The notes: a model not told the origin generated them from the sequence alone. A stretch of 52,538 nucleotides of DNA from Flemingiibacterium sp045579745 (GCA_045579745.1 JAZNMQ010000031.1:1-52538); one strand, 5' to 3'; shown: positions 42,163-50,903, numbered from the stretch's first letter. Program-made: numbers and translations.

Positions 42163-43851
42163 TTATGCCTTCTTTGAATCGTTCTGGCGTATCTCAACGC
42201 GGCGAATCTTTCCGCTTGTTGTCTTGGGAAGCTCGTCAACAAATTCAATTACGCGCGGATATTTGTATGGAGCAGTTGTGACCTTAACATGATTCTGAAG
42301 CTCCTTCTTGAGCTCGTCGCCTGCCTTATCCTTCCAAGCGGCTGCAAGGACGATTGTCGCCTTAACTACCTGACCGCGAACAGGGACGGGAACAGCTGTA
42401 ACAGCACATTCGAGTACAGACGGATGAGTCATGAGTGCGCTTTCTACCTCAAACGGACCTATGCGGTAGCCCGAGCACTTGATTACATCGTCGTTTCTTC
42501 CCTCAAACCAGAAGTATCCGTCGGAGTCACGCCATGCCATATCACCGGTGTTGTAGATGCCATTGTGCCATGAATGAGCCATAGCCTCAGCATCATTGTA
42601 GTATTCAATAAACAGACCCGTAGGATGCTCTCCGCCGTTCTTTATTACGATAGAACCGACAATTCCGTCCTCGCAGGGGTTGCCGTTTTCGTCAACGATA
42701 TCGATATCGTAAATCGGTGAAGGCTTGCCCATGGAGCCAACCTTTATAGGATCCCAACCGAAGTTTGCAAGAAGAACGGTGGTTTCTGTCTGACCGAATC
42801 CCTCGTAAATGGTAAGCCCTGTAGCTTCCTTGAATCGAGTAACAACCTCGGGATTCAGTGCTTCACCTGCTGTTCCGCAGTGGTGAATGGTTGAGAAATC
42901 ACAGCTTGACATATCTTCCTTGATTAAGAAACGATATATGGTCGGCGGCGCACAGAATGTGGTGAGCTTCAGGTGATTTATAGCTGCGAGAAGGTTAGCG
43001 GGAACAAATTTATCGGTGTCGTATGCAATGTTTACTGCACCGCATATCCATTGACCGTATATTTTACCCCAAGCAAACTTTGCCCAGCCCGAATCGGAAA
43101 CCGTCAGATGACGTCCTTCGTCTTCCACCTTCTGCCAATAATGAGCGGTCGTTATGTGTCCTATTGGATAAACAAAGTTGTGCGTAATCATTTTCGGCAT
43201 TCCCGATGTTCCCGATGAGAAATACATGAGCATCGTGTCGAAATTGGATGTAGCACCCTCGCCTTGCGGTCTGCTCCAATCAGAGGAAGCGTTTGCAGTG
43301 ATAGCGCGCATGTCAAGAAATTCATCGCCATAACGCTCGGCGATGCCATCTCCGACGATGCCGACATGGCGAAGTGTTGTGCACTTGTCGCGGCAATTTC
43401 TGATATGACCTATGATATCATCATCCTCAGCTGCGATAATCATACGAACGGTTGCGCTGTCGCAGCGGTAAATAATATCCTTTTCGGTAAGCTGGAAGGT
43501 CGCGGGAATTGCAACCGCTCCGACCTTGCACAGTGCAACAAGCGTGAACCAAGCCTCAGGGCGCTGCTTTAAAATCAGCATTACCCGGTCGCCTTTTTTG
43601 ATTCCGAGTGAAGTGATTACATTTGCAATGCGGTCAGACTGCTCCTTGACATCCGAGAAGGTGAAGTGCTTTTCATCACCTGAGTCGTTGAGCCAAATAA
43701 GAGCAGGCTTATCAGGGTCAAGGCGCGCGTATTCATCTACGATGTCGTATCCGAAGTTGAAGTTTTCGGGAATATTGAATTTGTAATTCTTTTTGAAGTC
43801 CTCGTAGCTTGAAAACTCTGTGCGAGGAAGAAATTTTGAAATAAAGTTCAT
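42163..43851 (-). CDS. AMP-forming acyl-CoA synthetase (medium-chain type)
   Basis: 562 residues. Motifs: MYFSSGTSGMPKMITHN (P-loop), IYEGFGQTETTVL, YNTGDMAWRDSDGYFWFEG, KCSGYRIGPFEVESAL and the C-terminal lysine in PKTTSGKIRRVEIR. It activates an acid, perhaps a medium-chain or aromatic acid, to its CoA ester via an adenylate. It is 16 nt downstream of an XRE-cupin regulator. Confidence 0.93.
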   Translation of the reverse strand: MNFISKFLPRTEFSSYEDFKKNYKFNIPENFNFGYDIVDEYARLDPDKPALIWLNDSGDEKHFTFSDVKEQSDRIANVITSLGIKKGDRVMLILKQRPEAWFTLVALCKVGAVAIPATFQLTEKDIIYRCDSATVRMIIAAEDDDIIGHIRNCRDKCTTLRHVGIVGDGIAERYGDEFLDMRAITANASSDWSRPQGEGATSNFDTMLMYFSSGTSGMPKMITHNFVYPIGHITTAHYWQKVEDEGRHLTVSDSGWAKFAWGKIYGQWICGAVNIAYDTDKFVPANLLAAINHLKLTTFCAPPTIYRFLIKEDMSSCDFSTIHHCGTAGEALNPEVVTRFKEATGLTIYEGFGQTETTVLLANFGWDPIKVGSMGKPSPIYDIDIVDENGNPCEDGIVGSIVIKNGGEHPTGLFIEYYNDAEAMAHSWHNGIYNTGDMAWRDSDGYFWFEGRNDDVIKCSGYRIGPFEVESALMTHPSVLECAVTAVPVPVRGQVVKATIVLAAAWKDKAGDELKKELQNHVKVTTAPYKYPRVIEFVDELPKTTSGKIRRVEIRQNDSKKA

Positions 43852-43867
43852 TTTTTATTGAATCCTT

Positions 43868-44431
43868 TTATTTGCGGTTCATATTTTCGTTGATAACAGT
43901 AAGAAATTTCGACGGAACACCAATAGCACGCTGGCTGTGAGGTATCGACGGGTTAAAATACATTGAATCTCCAGCGCGAAGAATATACTCCTTGTCGCCG
44001 AGATTAAGGGCAATACATCCCTCAAGCACATAGTTAAACTCTTGTCCTGTGTGCGTAACGGGCTTTGGAACTGCATCGGAGGGGTCAAGAGTGACTATCA
44101 TAGGCTCCATTTCTCTGTTAATATAATTATATGCCAAAGACGTGAATTTGTAGCCTGCAAAGCGTTCAACTTCAAGACCTTTTCCTGCGCGGATAAGTGT
44201 ATAGTCTACCATGCGCGGCTCATCACCGAGAAGAAGAACAGTCGGGTCAACATGCAATTCCTTAGCGATTAAATACAATTTACCGATAGGAATATCAGAT
44301 GAGCCGTTTTCATAACTATCATAGACCTCGCGTGACACCCCGATTTTTTCAGCGACGACATCTGCATCTATTTCAAGAATTGTGCGTAATTCGAGTACTC
44401 GTGCGGCAATTTGTTGAACCTGAGGTAGCAT
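43868..44431 (-). CDS. XRE-family regulator with C-terminal cupin domain (187 aa)
   Basis: Residues of about 10-70 form the helix-turn-helix (IDADVVAEKIGVSREVYDSY, DIPIGKLYLIAKEL). Residues of about 110-185 form a cupin (HTGQEFNYVLEGCIALNL, RAGDSMYFNPSIPHSQRAI) with His and Glu metal ligands. Proteins of this kind sense a small molecule and often control the acyl-CoA ligase encoded next to them. Confidence 0.9.
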   Translation of the reverse strand: MLPQVQQIAARVLELRTILEIDADVVAEKIGVSREVYDSYENGSSDIPIGKLYLIAKELHVDPTVLLLGDEPRMVDYTLIRAGKGLEVERFAGYKFTSLAYNYINREMEPMIVTLDPSDAVPKPVTHTGQEFNYVLEGCIALNLGDKEYILRAGDSMYFNPSIPHSQRAIGVPSKFLTVINENMNRK

Positions 44432-44470
44432 TTTGAGTTCCTCCTGATTTAATTTTCATTATAATATATA

Positions 44471-44499
44471 ATTATAACATGACTACGAATGTTTGTCAA
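44471..44499 (-). promoter_or_regulatory. Promoter of the XRE-cupin operon
   Basis: On the minus strand TTGACA (plus 44494-44499), 17-nt spacer, TATAAT (plus 44471-44476). An AGGAGGAA ribosome site follows. Confidence 0.85.
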
Positions 44500-44609
44500 T
44501 AAAAAACAGCAAATTCCGCGTGCGTTCCGGTCGCATTCCGCATGCGGTTGAGAAGCCAAAAAGCTAAGGAACTGCCGCATTAATTGAGGTCAGATAACAA
44601 AGCGCAAAT

Positions 44610-44651
44610 AAAACTGCTCACCATACTTTTTGAGGTATGATAAGCAGTTTT
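44610..44651 (-). terminator. Terminator after the DUF6514 gene
   Basis: 17-bp stem with two G.T pairs (AAAACTGCT..CATAC and partner), loop of 8, flanked by A/T runs; it can act on both strands. The stretch 44500-44609 has only a short CCGCATGCGG palindrome. Confidence 0.8.
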
Positions 44652-44688
44652 ACGCACAACGATATAGCAGGTATGTAATTCCTGAAAT

Positions 44689-44913
44689 TCAGATTTGCGC
44701 AAGTGCATCGGCAATAACGTCGTCAATATGTATCGGGTCGAGTTCAAGCCTGTTGCACAGGTCAACAAAGCTTTGTCCTTTTTCCTTGCAGTAAAACACA
44801 TTCGGAATCATTCTGACGACAACGCCATTGTCAGTTATATCGATACCGAAAACGGTGTGCAATTGGTTGCTTTCGTCTTCGAATTTGTCTTCTCTCAGTT
44901 GGTAGGTCTGCAT
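44689..44913 (-). CDS. DUF6514 family protein (74 aa)
   Basis: Starts at ATG 44913 after GGGAGAA. Core pattern QLHTVFGIDITDNGVVVRMI, FVDLCNRLELDPIHIDDVIADAL, matching the DUF6514 family of Clostridia (cytoplasmic, unknown function). It stands alone with its own promoter and terminator. Confidence 0.8.
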   Translation of the reverse strand: MQTYQLREDKFEDESNQLHTVFGIDITDNGVVVRMIPNVFYCKEKGQSFVDLCNRLELDPIHIDDVIADALAQI

Positions 44914-44968
44914 CTCGGTAAATTCTCCCTTGTTTATCAATTATTAGTACTTATTCCTAACATAAACT

Positions 44969-44997
44969 ATTATATATTATAAAAATGTAAAAAGCAA
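44969..44997 (-). promoter_or_regulatory. Promoter of the DUF6514 gene
   Basis: On the minus strand TTGCTT (plus 44992-44997), 17-nt spacer, TATAAT (plus 44969-44974). Confidence 0.7.
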
Positions 44998-45055
44998 TAG
45001 AATTTTCCAAATATGTAAATAAAACCATTCGCCGTTTTTCGACGTTGAAATTGAG

Positions 45056-45084
45056 TTGACAATTTGAGCAAATTGTGATAGGAT
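45056..45084 (+). promoter_or_regulatory. Promoter of the UlaG-like gene
   Basis: TTGACA at 45056-45061, 17-nt spacer, TAGGAT at 45079-45084. Confidence 0.65.
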
Positions 45085-45132
45085 ACAATTACCGATTCAA
45101 TTTGAAATAATGATAACGGAGGAGCTTAACGC

Positions 45133-45891
45133 ATGAAAATAACCTATCTCGGTCAAATGTGCTTTTTGATAGAATGCGGAAATATGAAGATTGTAACCGA
45201 CCCGTATTTGTCAGATTCTATTGACAATCCGTCCGACAAACGAAAATATCCCGTTCCAATGACATTAAGCGATATTATGCCTGATATTATTATAATTTCA
45301 CATGCTCATGCCGACCATCTCGACAAGGCGTCACTTCTTCCGTTTTATCGCATGCGCAGACGCAGCTTTACGCTGGTGCCAACGCCTATAGCGCCGAAAA
45401 TTACAGAGCTTGGGGGCGAGGCGGTACCGATGAATGCCCCTGCGCCCGCACAGCTTGGCGAGCCGTTTTTGCTCGGGGAGGTTAAAATCACAGCCATACC
45501 GTGCGCACATACGGAGCTTCACCGCGATGAGGAAGGGAGATTCTTTGAACTGTCGTACATTATTGAATGCGGCGGAAAGAGGGCGTTTTTCGGCGGAGAT
45601 ATGAGCATGTACGACGGTCTTCTTGAAGCCTTGTGCCAAATAAAGCCGGATGCGATGATGCTGCCTGTCAACGGAAGAGATTGGTTCCGCACCTCGCGTG
45701 GAATAATCGGAAATCTCGACTCAAATGAGGCGGCAATTCTTGCAAGCCGTGTGGGAACAAAGGCGTTTATTCCCGGGCACCACGACCTATACGAAGCTAA
45801 CGGCTGTCCGAATGAGTGGATTGAGTATTCTGCAAAGCGATTCAGAGCTCCGCTAAAGCTTCTTAGTCCAAGCGAATCGATTGAAATTTAA
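45133..45891 (+). CDS. UlaG-like metallo-beta-lactamase-fold hydrolase (252 aa)
   Basis: Metal site SHAHADHLDK (H57, H59, D61, H62), with AIPCAHTELH and PGHHDLYEANG further on. The simple fold without a lid resembles UlaG/YtnP-type lactonases and other Zn hydrolases. GGAGGAG lies upstream. The substrate is unknown. Confidence 0.85.
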   Translation: MKITYLGQMCFLIECGNMKIVTDPYLSDSIDNPSDKRKYPVPMTLSDIMPDIIIISHAHADHLDKASLLPFYRMRRRSFTLVPTPIAPKITELGGEAVPMNAPAPAQLGEPFLLGEVKITAIPCAHTELHRDEEGRFFELSYIIECGGKRAFFGGDMSMYDGLLEALCQIKPDAMMLPVNGRDWFRTSRGIIGNLDSNEAAILASRVGTKAFIPGHHDLYEANGCPNEWIEYSAKRFRAPLKLLSPSESIEI

Positions 45892-45945
45892 TGAAACACG
45901 CCATACCAAACGACTGGTTTTTGCCGTGCTGAAGTATAATGAGAA

Positions 45946-45986
45946 AAATCAGGGCCTTGCGGAATTAGCTCGCAAGGTCCTGATTT
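45946..45986 (+). terminator. Terminator of the UlaG-like gene
   Basis: 16-bp stem with one G.T pair (AAATCAGG..CTTGCG and partner), loop of 9, then GCTGTGGCTGTTTATT; the T-run is weak. Confidence 0.7.
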
Positions 45987-46007
45987 GCTGTGGCTGTTTA
46001 TTATGTG

Positions 46008-46036
46008 TTGACAATCATATAAAATAATGCTACAAT
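46008..46036 (+). promoter_or_regulatory. Promoter of the beta-CASP gene
   Basis: TTGACA at 46008-46013, 17-nt spacer, TACAAT at 46031-46036, with a 100-nt leader and a strong ATAGGAGG site. Confidence 0.8.
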
Positions 46037-46145
46037 TGATGTGTAACTAATTGGTAAATAATATAGAGTCGTGTCAATCTAAAATCTGACTGACGGCATT
46101 TCTATGTTTCAGAGATAAGTCAATTTGCAATTATAGGAGGTAGCC

Positions 46146-47744
46146 ATGAAAATACAATTTATAGGTGCTGCACACGAGGTAACAGGATCTTGCACGCTGT
46201 TGACAGTAGGCGATCATAAATATTTGGTAGACTGTGGAATGGAGCAAGGTGTTGATGTTTTTGAAAATGTGCCTTTGCCGATAATTTCAGCTGATATTGA
46301 AGCGGTGTTTTTGACCCATGCGCATATTGACCACTCGGGAATGCTTCCTAAGCTATATAAGGAAGGCTTCAAGGGAAAGGTCTATTCAACGACCGAAACA
46401 GCAAATCTTTGCGAGATAATGCTTCGCGACTCTGCACACATTCAGGAATCCGAAGCGCAGTGGCGCTCAAGAAAATCCGAGCGTGCAGGTGAGGGTGCTT
46501 TTGAGCCTGTCTATACTATGCAGGACGCCGAAGGTATACTTTCACAGTTCCGTCCGACAAAATACGGCGAGAGGATTACTGTTTCGGAATATGTATCCGT
46601 TCGTTTCACAGATATAGGTCATTTGCTCGGCTCGGCATGTATTGAGATTTGGATGCAGGAGAACGGAGAGCAGAGAAAAATTGTATTTTCGGGTGATGTT
46701 GGAAACATTAATCAGCCGATTATCAATGACCCACAGTTTGTTGATGAAACGGATTATCTTGTCATTGAATCAACCTACGGAAACCGTTTGCATGAAAAGC
46801 CCAAGGATGCAGTTAAGTCGCTTGCGAAATATATTCAGAAGGCTCTTGATAGGGGCGGTAATGTAATTATCCCATCTTTTGCGGTCGGCAGAACTCAGGA
46901 AATATTATACGCAATCCGTAATATTAAGTTAAATGGCATGGTGACCGGACATGGCGATTTCCCTGTCTATGTTGACAGCCCGTTGGCTGTCGAAGCAACG
47001 GGAATTTTCCTGCAATGCGATACCTCTTGCCTTGACAAGGAAACGCTCGCATTAGTAGAAAAGGGGATCAATCCAATTTGGTTCGATGGACTTTCGCTGT
47101 CAGTCAGCGCAGACGATTCCAAGGCGATCAACACAGATAAAACTCCCAAGGTTATCATTTCGTCGAGCGGCATGTGTGAAGCGGGACGAATTCGCCATCA
47201 TTTAAAGCACAATCTGTGGAAAAAAGAAAGCGTTGTGCTGTTTGTTGGATATCAAGCGCAGAATTCTCTTGGCAGAAATTTGTTAAATGGAGCAAAGAAG
47301 GTAAAGCTGTTCGGAGAGGAGATTGTCGTACGAGCTGAAATTGCACAGCTTCACGGAACATCCGGACATGCTGACAGAAATGGTCTGCTTCGGTGGCTTG
47401 AGGGCTTCAAAAAGCAGCCAAAGACTGTATATGTGAATCACGGCGATGATGATTCATGTACATCATTCTGCCAGCTTTTAAGGGACAAGGGTTATAACGC
47501 TGAGGCGCCGTTCAGCGGAACGGAATTTGATTTGCTTGCGGATCAAATGACAATCTTTACTGATTCAAAGCCTATTCGCAAAGTGCAAGCAAAAGGAAGC
47601 GCACGCGCAAAATCAATTCACGGCGAGCTGATTGCGGCAGCCGAAGAACTGCTGCGCCTTGCCCAAAATCGCAGAAGCAATGCTAATAAGGATAATGCTA
47701 AGCTGACTGCGCAGATCCGAAGTCTGATTGAAAAGTGGAAATGA
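46146..47744 (+). CDS. Metallo-beta-lactamase/beta-CASP family RNA hydrolase (532 aa)
   Basis: MBL motif THAHIDHSGML (H58, H60, D62, H63), FSGDVGNINQPII, ESTYGNRLHE, a beta-CASP cap (IPSFAVGRTQEILYAI, VYVDSPLAVEAT, VIISSSGMCEAGRI) and RMBL end (QLHGTSGHADRNGLLRWL). This is the YSH1/exonuclease-like group that processes RNA. The C-terminal 70 residues are extra and basic. The stop is 2 nt before a 41-bp repeat. Confidence 0.93.
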   Translation: MKIQFIGAAHEVTGSCTLLTVGDHKYLVDCGMEQGVDVFENVPLPIISADIEAVFLTHAHIDHSGMLPKLYKEGFKGKVYSTTETANLCEIMLRDSAHIQESEAQWRSRKSERAGEGAFEPVYTMQDAEGILSQFRPTKYGERITVSEYVSVRFTDIGHLLGSACIEIWMQENGEQRKIVFSGDVGNINQPIINDPQFVDETDYLVIESTYGNRLHEKPKDAVKSLAKYIQKALDRGGNVIIPSFAVGRTQEILYAIRNIKLNGMVTGHGDFPVYVDSPLAVEATGIFLQCDTSCLDKETLALVEKGINPIWFDGLSLSVSADDSKAINTDKTPKVIISSSGMCEAGRIRHHLKHNLWKKESVVLFVGYQAQNSLGRNLLNGAKKVKLFGEEIVVRAEIAQLHGTSGHADRNGLLRWLEGFKKQPKTVYVNHGDDDSCTSFCQLLRDKGYNAEAPFSGTEFDLLADQMTIFTDSKPIRKVQAKGSARAKSIHGELIAAAEELLRLAQNRRSNANKDNAKLTAQIRSLIEKWK

Positions 47745-47746
47745 CA

Positions 47747-47787
47747 TTTCAACCCATACAAACGCACAAAATAAAAGAACCGTAGGA
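47747..47787. repeat. Direct repeat, left copy (truncated tRNA-Gly terminator region)
   Basis: 41 bp, identical at 39 positions to 49370-49410. It contains the first arm of the tRNA-Gly terminator (AAAAGAACCGTAGG) but not the second arm, so it is a partial copy. It sits right behind the beta-CASP stop. Confidence 0.8.
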
Positions 47788-47946
47788 TATGGATTCTGCC
47801 TTTGAGTACAGCAAAAATAAGGCAACAAAAAACACGTATTAGGAGAACCTAAACCCGTTAATTGCAGCATGAGTGGAGTTTGTAAAATTTGGAAATTAAA
47901 TCGTTTCACGGGGATTTGTAAACAATCACATATGCGGTTGTAGGTT

Positions 47947-47975
47947 TTGACGGTTTATGATAAAATAACTTAATA
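47947..47975 (+). promoter_or_regulatory. Possible promoter of the NERD gene
   Basis: TTGACG at 47947-47952, 17-nt spacer, TTAATA at 47970-47975. The remaining 47788-47946 sequence holds nothing recognisable. Confidence 0.4.
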
Positions 47976-47994
47976 TATTCCAAGGAGAATTATA

Positions 47995-49263
47995 GTGAAT
48001 CTTAAAACCATTTATACACAACTTACTAATGTCGATATTGAACAGCAAAAGCAAATCTGGGATGAGCGTGGCAAAGGGTATTATGGGGAATATTTGCTTT
48101 TTTGTGAATTATATAAATCATTAACAGGCAATGGGAAAATCTTAATGAATCTGAATGTGCCTATTGATAAAACAAAAACTACTGAAATCGACCTTGTTTT
48201 AATTCACGAAACAGGGATATATGTTTTTGAAATAAAACACTATAAAGGAACGATTTATGGAAAAGATACCGATGCGAGCTGGACTCAATATTTTAGAACA
48301 GTTAAAAACAATACCTTTAAAAATCCAATAGAACAAAACAAGTATCATATCCAAGCATTAAAAAAGGTGTTCCCAGAAATACCAATACAATCCTGCATCG
48401 TTTTTACAAATTATGATTGTGATATACGAGTAGTCAACGCAAATGATAAAATTGATATTTGTGAATTAAGAAATGTTAGCGAAACTCTAGAATGTAGATT
48501 TACAACAAGCACAAATAAATATTCTATGTCGGACATCGATGATATCTTCGAAAAATTATCTGTTTTTTCGCAAATGAAAGAGCCATTAACTATTGATGGC
48601 ACAGAAGCAGATTTTTTTTCTTGGGTTCAACCTGTTATTTCTAAACTAGAAGAAAAAAAGAAAGAAGTAGAAAATGAAAAAAATAAGTGGATTGACAGCA
48701 CAGAAAAACTAAAGAAAACAAAAATCAAAGGAATATGCTTAAATGCTGTAGTTGCAATTCTTTGCATCGTCATATCAATACTATGCTGTTTTAGCGTTAT
48801 TCAAAAGAATAACGAAGAACTTGCCGCATTTAAACAAAACTTTTTACATGTAGACGAAATTGGCAATGAATATATAGATTCATTAAACTCGTATGTTGAT
48901 GTTTCAAACATTTCGTTGCTACCACTAGGTGATGATGTGGTAACTTTTACAGCAAGAATAGCTATGACTAATGATATATACGGAATAGCTCTGACTGAAA
49001 ACTCTAAATATATTGTAATGACGAACTCTGGAAGAGTTATTGAGTATGATGTTTTTGGGGAACATTTATGGTACAATCGGTTCAGTAATATGATAGGCAA
49101 AGGTATACGAGCGTATGGCGATCTAGCAAATGCACAATTTTATGGTATTTCCAGCACGAATGATATTTCATATATAAAAATTACTAATGTCGAACTATTT
49201 AAATTAGATTATAGTCGAACAACTATAAAAGATAAACTAGAAATAGAATTATATTCAAAGTAG
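47995..49263 (+). CDS. Membrane-anchored NERD (nuclease-related) domain protein (422 aa)
   Basis: GTG start behind AAGGAG. Residues of about 25-150 form a NERD domain of the PD-(D/E)xK fold: GEY with E32, TEIDLVLI with D66, VFEIKHYKG with E79 and K81, and NPIEQNKYHIQALKKVF. A charged coiled coil (about 210-243) leads into a membrane helix at about 244-267. The C-terminal 150 residues, beta-rich (VVTFTARIAMTN, DIYGIALTE, YIVMTNSGRVIEYD), are of unknown family and would lie across the membrane from the nuclease. Codons are very AT-rich compared with neighbours, and the gene is bracketed by tRNA-Gly-linked duplications, so it is probably acquired. Role in defence or DNA handling is inference. 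Confidence 0.78.
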   Translation: MNLKTIYTQLTNVDIEQQKQIWDERGKGYYGEYLLFCELYKSLTGNGKILMNLNVPIDKTKTTEIDLVLIHETGIYVFEIKHYKGTIYGKDTDASWTQYFRTVKNNTFKNPIEQNKYHIQALKKVFPEIPIQSCIVFTNYDCDIRVVNANDKIDICELRNVSETLECRFTTSTNKYSMSDIDDIFEKLSVFSQMKEPLTIDGTEADFFSWVQPVISKLEEKKKEVENEKNKWIDSTEKLKKTKIKGICLNAVVAILCIVISILCCFSVIQKNNEELAAFKQNFLHVDEIGNEYIDSLNSYVDVSNISLLPLGDDVVTFTARIAMTNDIYGIALTENSKYIVMTNSGRVIEYDVFGEHLWYNRFSNMIGKGIRAYGDLANAQFYGISSTNDISYIKITNVELFKLDYSRTTIKDKLEIELYSK

Positions 49264-49282
49264 CAATACCTAACCTTTTAAT

Positions 49283-49318
49283 TGGAGCGAGTGATGGGAA
49301 TCGAAGACCCCCACTCGC
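49283..49318 (-). pseudogene. tRNA-Gly remnant (acceptor and part of T arm only)
   Basis: Plus bases 49282-49305 are identical over 24 nt to the 3' end of tRNA-Gly (49431-49454). After six to seven other bases comes CACTCGC, the 5' acceptor strand. On the minus strand this leaves GCGAGTG and CACTCGC paired with TCCA at the end, with D and anticodon arms gone: a minihelix-like relic. Confidence 0.75.
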
Positions 49319-49338
49319 AACGCTGCGCGTAGCGAGGT

Positions 49339-49359
49339 CAAGAATGCGAGGCATTCTTG
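49339..49359. repeat. Short hairpin in the NERD-tRNA spacer
   Basis: CAAGAATGC, loop GAG, GCATTCTTG: a perfect 9-bp stem. GCGTAGC occurs on both sides as a direct repeat. Confidence 0.6.
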
Positions 49360-49369
49360 AAGCGTAGCT

Positions 49370-49410
49370 TTTCAACCCATACAAACGCACGAAACAAAAG
49401 AACCGTAGGA
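49370..49410. repeat. Direct repeat, right copy
   Basis: The intact partner of 47747-47787 (39 of 41 identical), running into the terminator of tRNA-Gly. Confidence 0.8.
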
Positions 49411-49428
49411 CAAGCCTACGGTTCTTTT
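49396..49428 (-). terminator. Terminator of tRNA-Gly
   Basis: Perfect 14-bp stem (AAAAGAACCGTAGG/CCTACGGTTCTTTT), loop of 5, then TTTTGTTTCG on the minus strand. Confidence 0.9.
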
Positions 49429-49431
49429 ATT

Positions 49432-49505
<74 letters not shown>

Positions 49506-49532
49506 ATATTGCTTTGCGTTTTCCGCCTATAT

Positions 49533-49561
49533 ATGATACCACATCCAATTGGATTTGTCAA
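49533..49561 (-). promoter_or_regulatory. Promoter of tRNA-Gly
   Basis: On the minus strand TTGACA (plus 49556-49561), 17-nt spacer, TATCAT (plus 49533-49538). Confidence 0.8.
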
Positions 49562-49588
49562 TAGGTAAATGCAAAAAAATAATTAATC

Positions 49589-49617
49589 TTGAAATTTTCA
49601 TTAAAGTATGATATATT
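49589..49617 (+). promoter_or_regulatory. Promoter of the radical SAM gene
   Basis: TTGAAA at 49589-49594, 17-nt spacer, TATATT at 49612-49617. Confidence 0.65.
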
Positions 49618-49650
49618 GAAGTGTGAAAGAAACAGCAAAAGGAGTACACC

Positions 49651-50610
49651 ATGCCAACTCAGATCGAAACAAATCCGTTCAAATTCAGCGACTCTAACAA
49701 ACGGTATTATTCATATGACTACTATCTGCGCCAAAAGTTTGGGAAAAAGTGCGCTAAATTACCGATCGACGGAGGTTTTACCTGCCCGAATCGTGATGGA
49801 ACTCTCGGAGTTGGAGGCTGCATCTATTGTTCAGCGCGTGGATCGGGAGATTTTTGTGCGGATAAGGAGCTGACTGTACGCGAACAGCTTGAAGTGGAAT
49901 ACGGCAGGCTCTCAAAAAAATGGGAAAATCCGCTTGGAATAGCGTATTTTCAAGCGTTTACCGGAACATATGCTCCGCTTGAAGTCCTGAGAGAAAAATA
50001 TGAAGCGGCACTTTCATTCCCGGGGATAGCCGGTATGAGCATTGCAACCCGCGCCGATTGTTTGCCCGACGAGGTTTGCGAATATCTCGCAGAGCTCGCT
50101 GAACGTACATTCTTAACAGTAGAGCTCGGGCTTCAGACGATTCATGATCAAACTGCGGAATTTATTTCTCGTGGGCACACCTATAAAACATTTTTAGAAG
50201 GCTATAATAGGCTCCGCAGCGCCTCGAAAAACATTAACATCTGCGTGCATTTAATTGACGGATTACCGCATGAGGACGATAACATGATGCTCGAAACTAT
50301 AGAGCAAGTCGCTTCGATCAAGCCTGAACAGGTAAAAATTCACCTTCTGCATATTATTGAGGGTACAAAACTCGCTGAAATCTATTCTCGCGGAGAATTT
50401 GAGTGCCTTGAGCTTGAGGAATATGCTGATATAGTTGTTCGTCAGCTTGAGAGGCTTCCATGCGATACTGTTATCGGACGCTTGACGGGCGATGGGCTGG
50501 GAGATGCCTTGATCGCACCGCAATGGAGCCGAAAAAAGCTGGTGGTGCTTAACACGATAGACCGCTTGATGTATGAGCGCAACACATGGCAGGGAAGACT
50601 GCATGACTGA
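49651..50610 (+). CDS. TIGR01212 family radical SAM protein (YhcC-like)
   Basis: 319 residues. Cluster-binding cysteines in GGFTCPNRDGTLGVGGCIYC (Cx11-12CxxC, the pattern of this subfamily). Other segments: YFQAFTGTYAPLEVLREKYE, TVELGLQTIHDQTAEFISRG and VHLIDGLPHEDDNMMLET. Family members resemble oxygen-independent coproporphyrinogen oxidases and tRNA-modifying radical SAM enzymes, but the reaction is not known. Good AAAGGAG site. Confidence 0.92.
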   Translation: MPTQIETNPFKFSDSNKRYYSYDYYLRQKFGKKCAKLPIDGGFTCPNRDGTLGVGGCIYCSARGSGDFCADKELTVREQLEVEYGRLSKKWENPLGIAYFQAFTGTYAPLEVLREKYEAALSFPGIAGMSIATRADCLPDEVCEYLAELAERTFLTVELGLQTIHDQTAEFISRGHTYKTFLEGYNRLRSASKNINICVHLIDGLPHEDDNMMLETIEQVASIKPEQVKIHLLHIIEGTKLAEIYSRGEFECLELEEYADIVVRQLERLPCDTVIGRLTGDGLGDALIAPQWSRKKLVVLNTIDRLMYERNTWQGRLHD

Positions 50611-50737
50611 CTTTGATCATTTAGATGGGTAATAAACTTATGGCACCCAAAATGCAATGTATTCGCATATGTATAACTTGCACAAAAACACGAGGGCGTT
50701 TTCTATGTTGTCATGGTGGAAATTTTCGTGAAAGCTA

Positions 50738-50766
50738 TTGCAAAGTTGCCCATTTTATTGTATAAT
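50738..50766 (+). promoter_or_regulatory. Promoter of the EF-G-like gene
   Basis: TTGCAA at 50738-50743, 17-nt spacer, TATAAT at 50761-50766. A second TTGACA at 50792 has only a poor -10. The stretch 50611-50737 holds no gene or clear element. Confidence 0.65.
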
Positions 50767-50829
50767 AGTCGTTGTAGACAGTTATTTAAGGTTGACAATT
50801 ATTAATCTTACACAAAATACACAATCGTC

Positions 50830-50867
50830 TACCAGAATGCGAGCCGCATGAAGCCATGCGGATGGTA
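50830..50867 (+). promoter_or_regulatory. Structured leader of the EF-G-like gene
   Basis: CCGCATG, loop AAGC, CATGCGG at 50844-50861 inside an outer TACCA/TGGTA pair, about 40 nt before the start. It may influence mRNA stability or translation; no riboswitch family is recognised. Confidence 0.45.
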
Positions 50868-50903
50868 CATTCCTCAATATATAATATAAAGGAGAAATTC
50901 ACA

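Noticed and set aside
47788..47994. Possible small gene between the left repeat and the NERD gene
   Set aside because: No frame with a ribosome site and reasonable length; only a weak promoter is seen.
49589..49873. Plus-strand frame before and over the radical SAM gene
   Set aside because: Begins in the promoter and reads the radical SAM gene in another frame.
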